Source: Anthopleura xanthogrammica | Lineage: Eukaryota > Cnidaria > Anthozoa > Actiniaria > Actiniidae | Direction of reading: 5' to 3' | Length of the DNA stretch: 64,000 bases | Assembly: GCA_964019055.1 (NCBI GenBank) | Contig: OZ025207.1 | Span: 7,305,501-7,369,500 of the forward strand | In this document: piece after piece, positions 63,167-64,000 of the stretch | How the letters are laid out: each line of letters opens with the position of its first letter | How positions within the stretch are numbered: the first letter of the stretch is position 1 | Translations under genes and position numbers: made by a program | Notes under the pieces: model-generated | Database searches by the model: none | Told to the model about the DNA's origin: nothing | What the model saw: only the letters and a program-made list of their open reading frames with translations

Positions 63167-63483
63167 ATGACCTTTTTTCAGCAAAAATGCTTTTTTCTCA
63201 GCAAAACACTCTTTTTCTCACCACAAATGTGCTGTTCGCGCCCAAAATGTGCTTTTAGCAGTGAAAACGTCGTGTTATCGGCAAAAGAAAATTCTCAGCC
63301 AAAAAAAAATGTTCAGCAAAAAACACCTTTTTTCACCAAAAATCTCATTTTCTCACCAAAAACTTCATTTTATCAGCCAAAACGTCGTGTTTTCAGCCAA
63401 TACGTTGTTTTCACCAGCAATAACGTCGTGTTTTTGGCAAAAAAGTCATCCCATCAGCAAAAAACCTCATTGTTAGGGTTAAA
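63167..63483 (+). repeat. Reference 317-bp unit, showing sixteen ~20-bp internal blocks
   Basis: A representative right-arm unit. Cutting after each A-run gives 16 blocks: 63,167; 63,187; 63,207; 63,227; 63,247; 63,267; 63,287; 63,307 (18 bp); 63,325 (17 bp); 63,342; 63,362; 63,382; 63,402; 63,422 (21 bp); 63,443; 63,463-63,483 (21 bp); the others are 20 bp. The common form is a 4-base start (ATGT, ACGT or similar), a T-rich run, CAGC or CACC, then AAAA. Blocks 6, 12 and 14 start with ACGTCGTG (one A earlier in block 14). Blocks 1 and 9 share ACCTTTTTTCA exactly 155 bp apart. An A9 tract lies at 63,301-63,309, a GCGCG core near 63,240, and TTAGGGTTA at 63,473-63,481. Confidence 0.9.
63473..63481 (+). 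other. Telomere-like nonamer TTAGGGTTA, once per unit
   Basis: Most units carry TTAGGGTTA (right arm) or TAACCCTAA (left arm, for example 163-171) at the same place, inside block 16. It is one and a half copies of a TTAGGG repeat and never extends into a tandem tract. Variants such as TAATCCTAA (near 5,553, 6,820 and 7,140), TAACCCTATC (18,541 onward), TAAACCTATC (8,726) and TTAAGGTTA (39,171) show it is not strictly kept. A chance resemblance is quite possible. Confidence 0.5.
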
Positions 63484-64000
63484 ATGACCTTTTTTCAGCA
63501 AAAATGCTTTTTTCTCAGCAAAACACTCCTTTTCTCACCACAAATGTGCTGTTCGCGCCCAAAATGTGCTTTTAGCAGTGAAAACGTCGTGTTATCGGGA
63601 AAAGAAAATTCTCAGCCAAAAAAAAATGTTCAGCCAAAAACACCTTTTTTCACCAAAAATCTCGTTTTCTCACCAAAAACTTCATTTTATCAGCCAAAAC
63701 GTCGTGTTTTCAGCCAATACGTTGTTTTCACCAGCAATAACGTCGTGTTTTTGGCAAAAAAGTCATCCCATCAGCAAAAAACCTCATTGTTAGGGTTAAA
63801 ATGACCTTTTTTCAGCAAAAATGCTTTTTTCTCAGCAAAACACTCTTTTTCTCACCACAAATGTGCTGTTCGCGCCCAAAATGTGCTTTTAGCAGTGAAA
63901 ACGTCGTGTTATCGGCAAAAGAAAATTCTCAGCCAAAAAAAAATGTTCAGCAAAAAACACCTTTTTTCACCAAAAATCTCATTTTCTCACCAAAAACTTC

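Larger units (their letters stand above)
36821..64000 (+). repeat. Right satellite array, ~86 tandem units of ~317 bp, plus orientation
   Basis: The same satellite as in 1-36,820, in reverse-complement orientation. Units can be registered on the ATG of AAAATGACC, at 36,962, then 38,231, 38,548, 38,865 and onwards to 63,801. The final 200 bp are a unit cut by the window end. The first 141 bp (36,821-36,961) are a partial unit starting inside the TCTCATTTTCTCACC block. The array carries its own variant families (268-269-bp units, an ATGTC family, a GGGATCCC family) that are absent from the left arm, and it becomes strikingly uniform beyond about 56.5 kb. No genes are seen. Confidence 0.97.
56508..64000 (+). 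repeat. Highly homogeneous terminal run of the right array
   Basis: About 23 successive units, nearly all 317 bp, share CAAAACACTC, CTCACCACAAATG, ACGTTGTTTTCACCAGC and AATAACGTCGTG. Several neighbours (58,412, 58,729 and 59,046; also 60,314 to 61,265) look identical by eye. Rare marks are TCAGAAAAAAACC (about 56,797, 59,652 and 60,286), CACAAATTTGCTG (59,741), GTGTAATCGGC (61,688) and CGGCATAAG (57,573 and 57,891). The run is cut by the window end, so its true length is unknown. It is the least diverged, hence probably most recently amplified, part of the window. Confidence 0.88.

Noticed and set aside
63230..63290. CENP-B box
   Set aside because: TTCGCGCCCAAAATG and TTATCGGGAAAAG superficially resemble parts of the box, but neither fits the required TTCG-N4-A-N2-CGGG core spacing.
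1..64000. CRISPR array
   Set aside because: Regular spacing is present, but there are no unique spacers between short repeats; the whole 317-bp unit is repeated, and no cas genes are present.
1..64000. rDNA spacer or other gene-linked repeat array
   Set aside because: No rRNA, tRNA or histone-like sequence interrupts 64 kb of repeat.
36821..64000. Terminal inverted repeats of a giant transposon
   Set aside because: There is no internal coding region, no target-site duplication and no unique boundary; both arms are plain tandem satellite.

Overview
The window is satellite DNA from end to end. I see no gene, RNA gene, transposon or unique-sequence island. About 201 complete copies, plus partial copies at the ends and the centre, of one roughly 317-bp tandem unit fill all 64 kb. 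The unit is AT-rich: a hand count of the copy at 63,167-63,483 gives 42 G and 73 C in 317 bp, about 36% GC. Kilobases of homogenised tandem repeat with local higher-order repeats point to a eukaryotic heterochromatic satellite (centromeric, pericentromeric, subtelomeric or knob-like). The sequence alone does not identify species or clade.

Layout. From 1 to 36,820 about 115 units run in one orientation (written here as the minus strand). At 36,820/36,821 the orientation flips, and about 86 units run on the plus strand to 64,000. The two arrays therefore point away from each other around a single inversion junction, forming a giant imperfect palindrome with a 47-bp spacer. The right arm does not mirror the left arm's private variants or odd-length units, so a simple fold-back read artefact is unlikely.

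Internal structure. The 317-bp unit is itself made of 16 degenerate blocks of about 20 bp, each a T-rich run, a CAGC or CACC core, then an A-run. Departures from 317 bp largely follow this hidden ladder: 297-bp units lack one block, a 377-bp unit gains three blocks, and a 472-bp unit gains 155 bp, which is exactly the distance between the two blocks sharing ACCTTTTTTCA. A right-arm-only family of 268-269-bp units lacks the A9 tract and its neighbours.

Higher-order patterns. Left arm: a 1,268-bp duplication (4.6-7.1 kb), dimers (8.7-10.0, about 10.9-13.2, 23.3-24.6 kb), 950-bp trimers (13.8-16.0, 18.9-20.8, 21.7-22.7 kb), a six-unit pattern (29.4-32.5 kb) and a 1.21-kb tetramer (33.1-35.8 kb). 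Right arm: a 634-bp dimer (38.9-40.1 kb), an exact-spacing 1,538-bp tandem duplication (47.2-50.3 kb) flanked by two related blocks of about 6 kb (41.0-47.2 and 50.3-55.9 kb), then a very homogeneous run to the window end (56.5-64 kb). Divergence is greatest around the inversion (about 25-45 kb) and least in the far right.

Many open frames exist, but they are a by-product of a G-poor, stop-poor strand and should not be read as genes.
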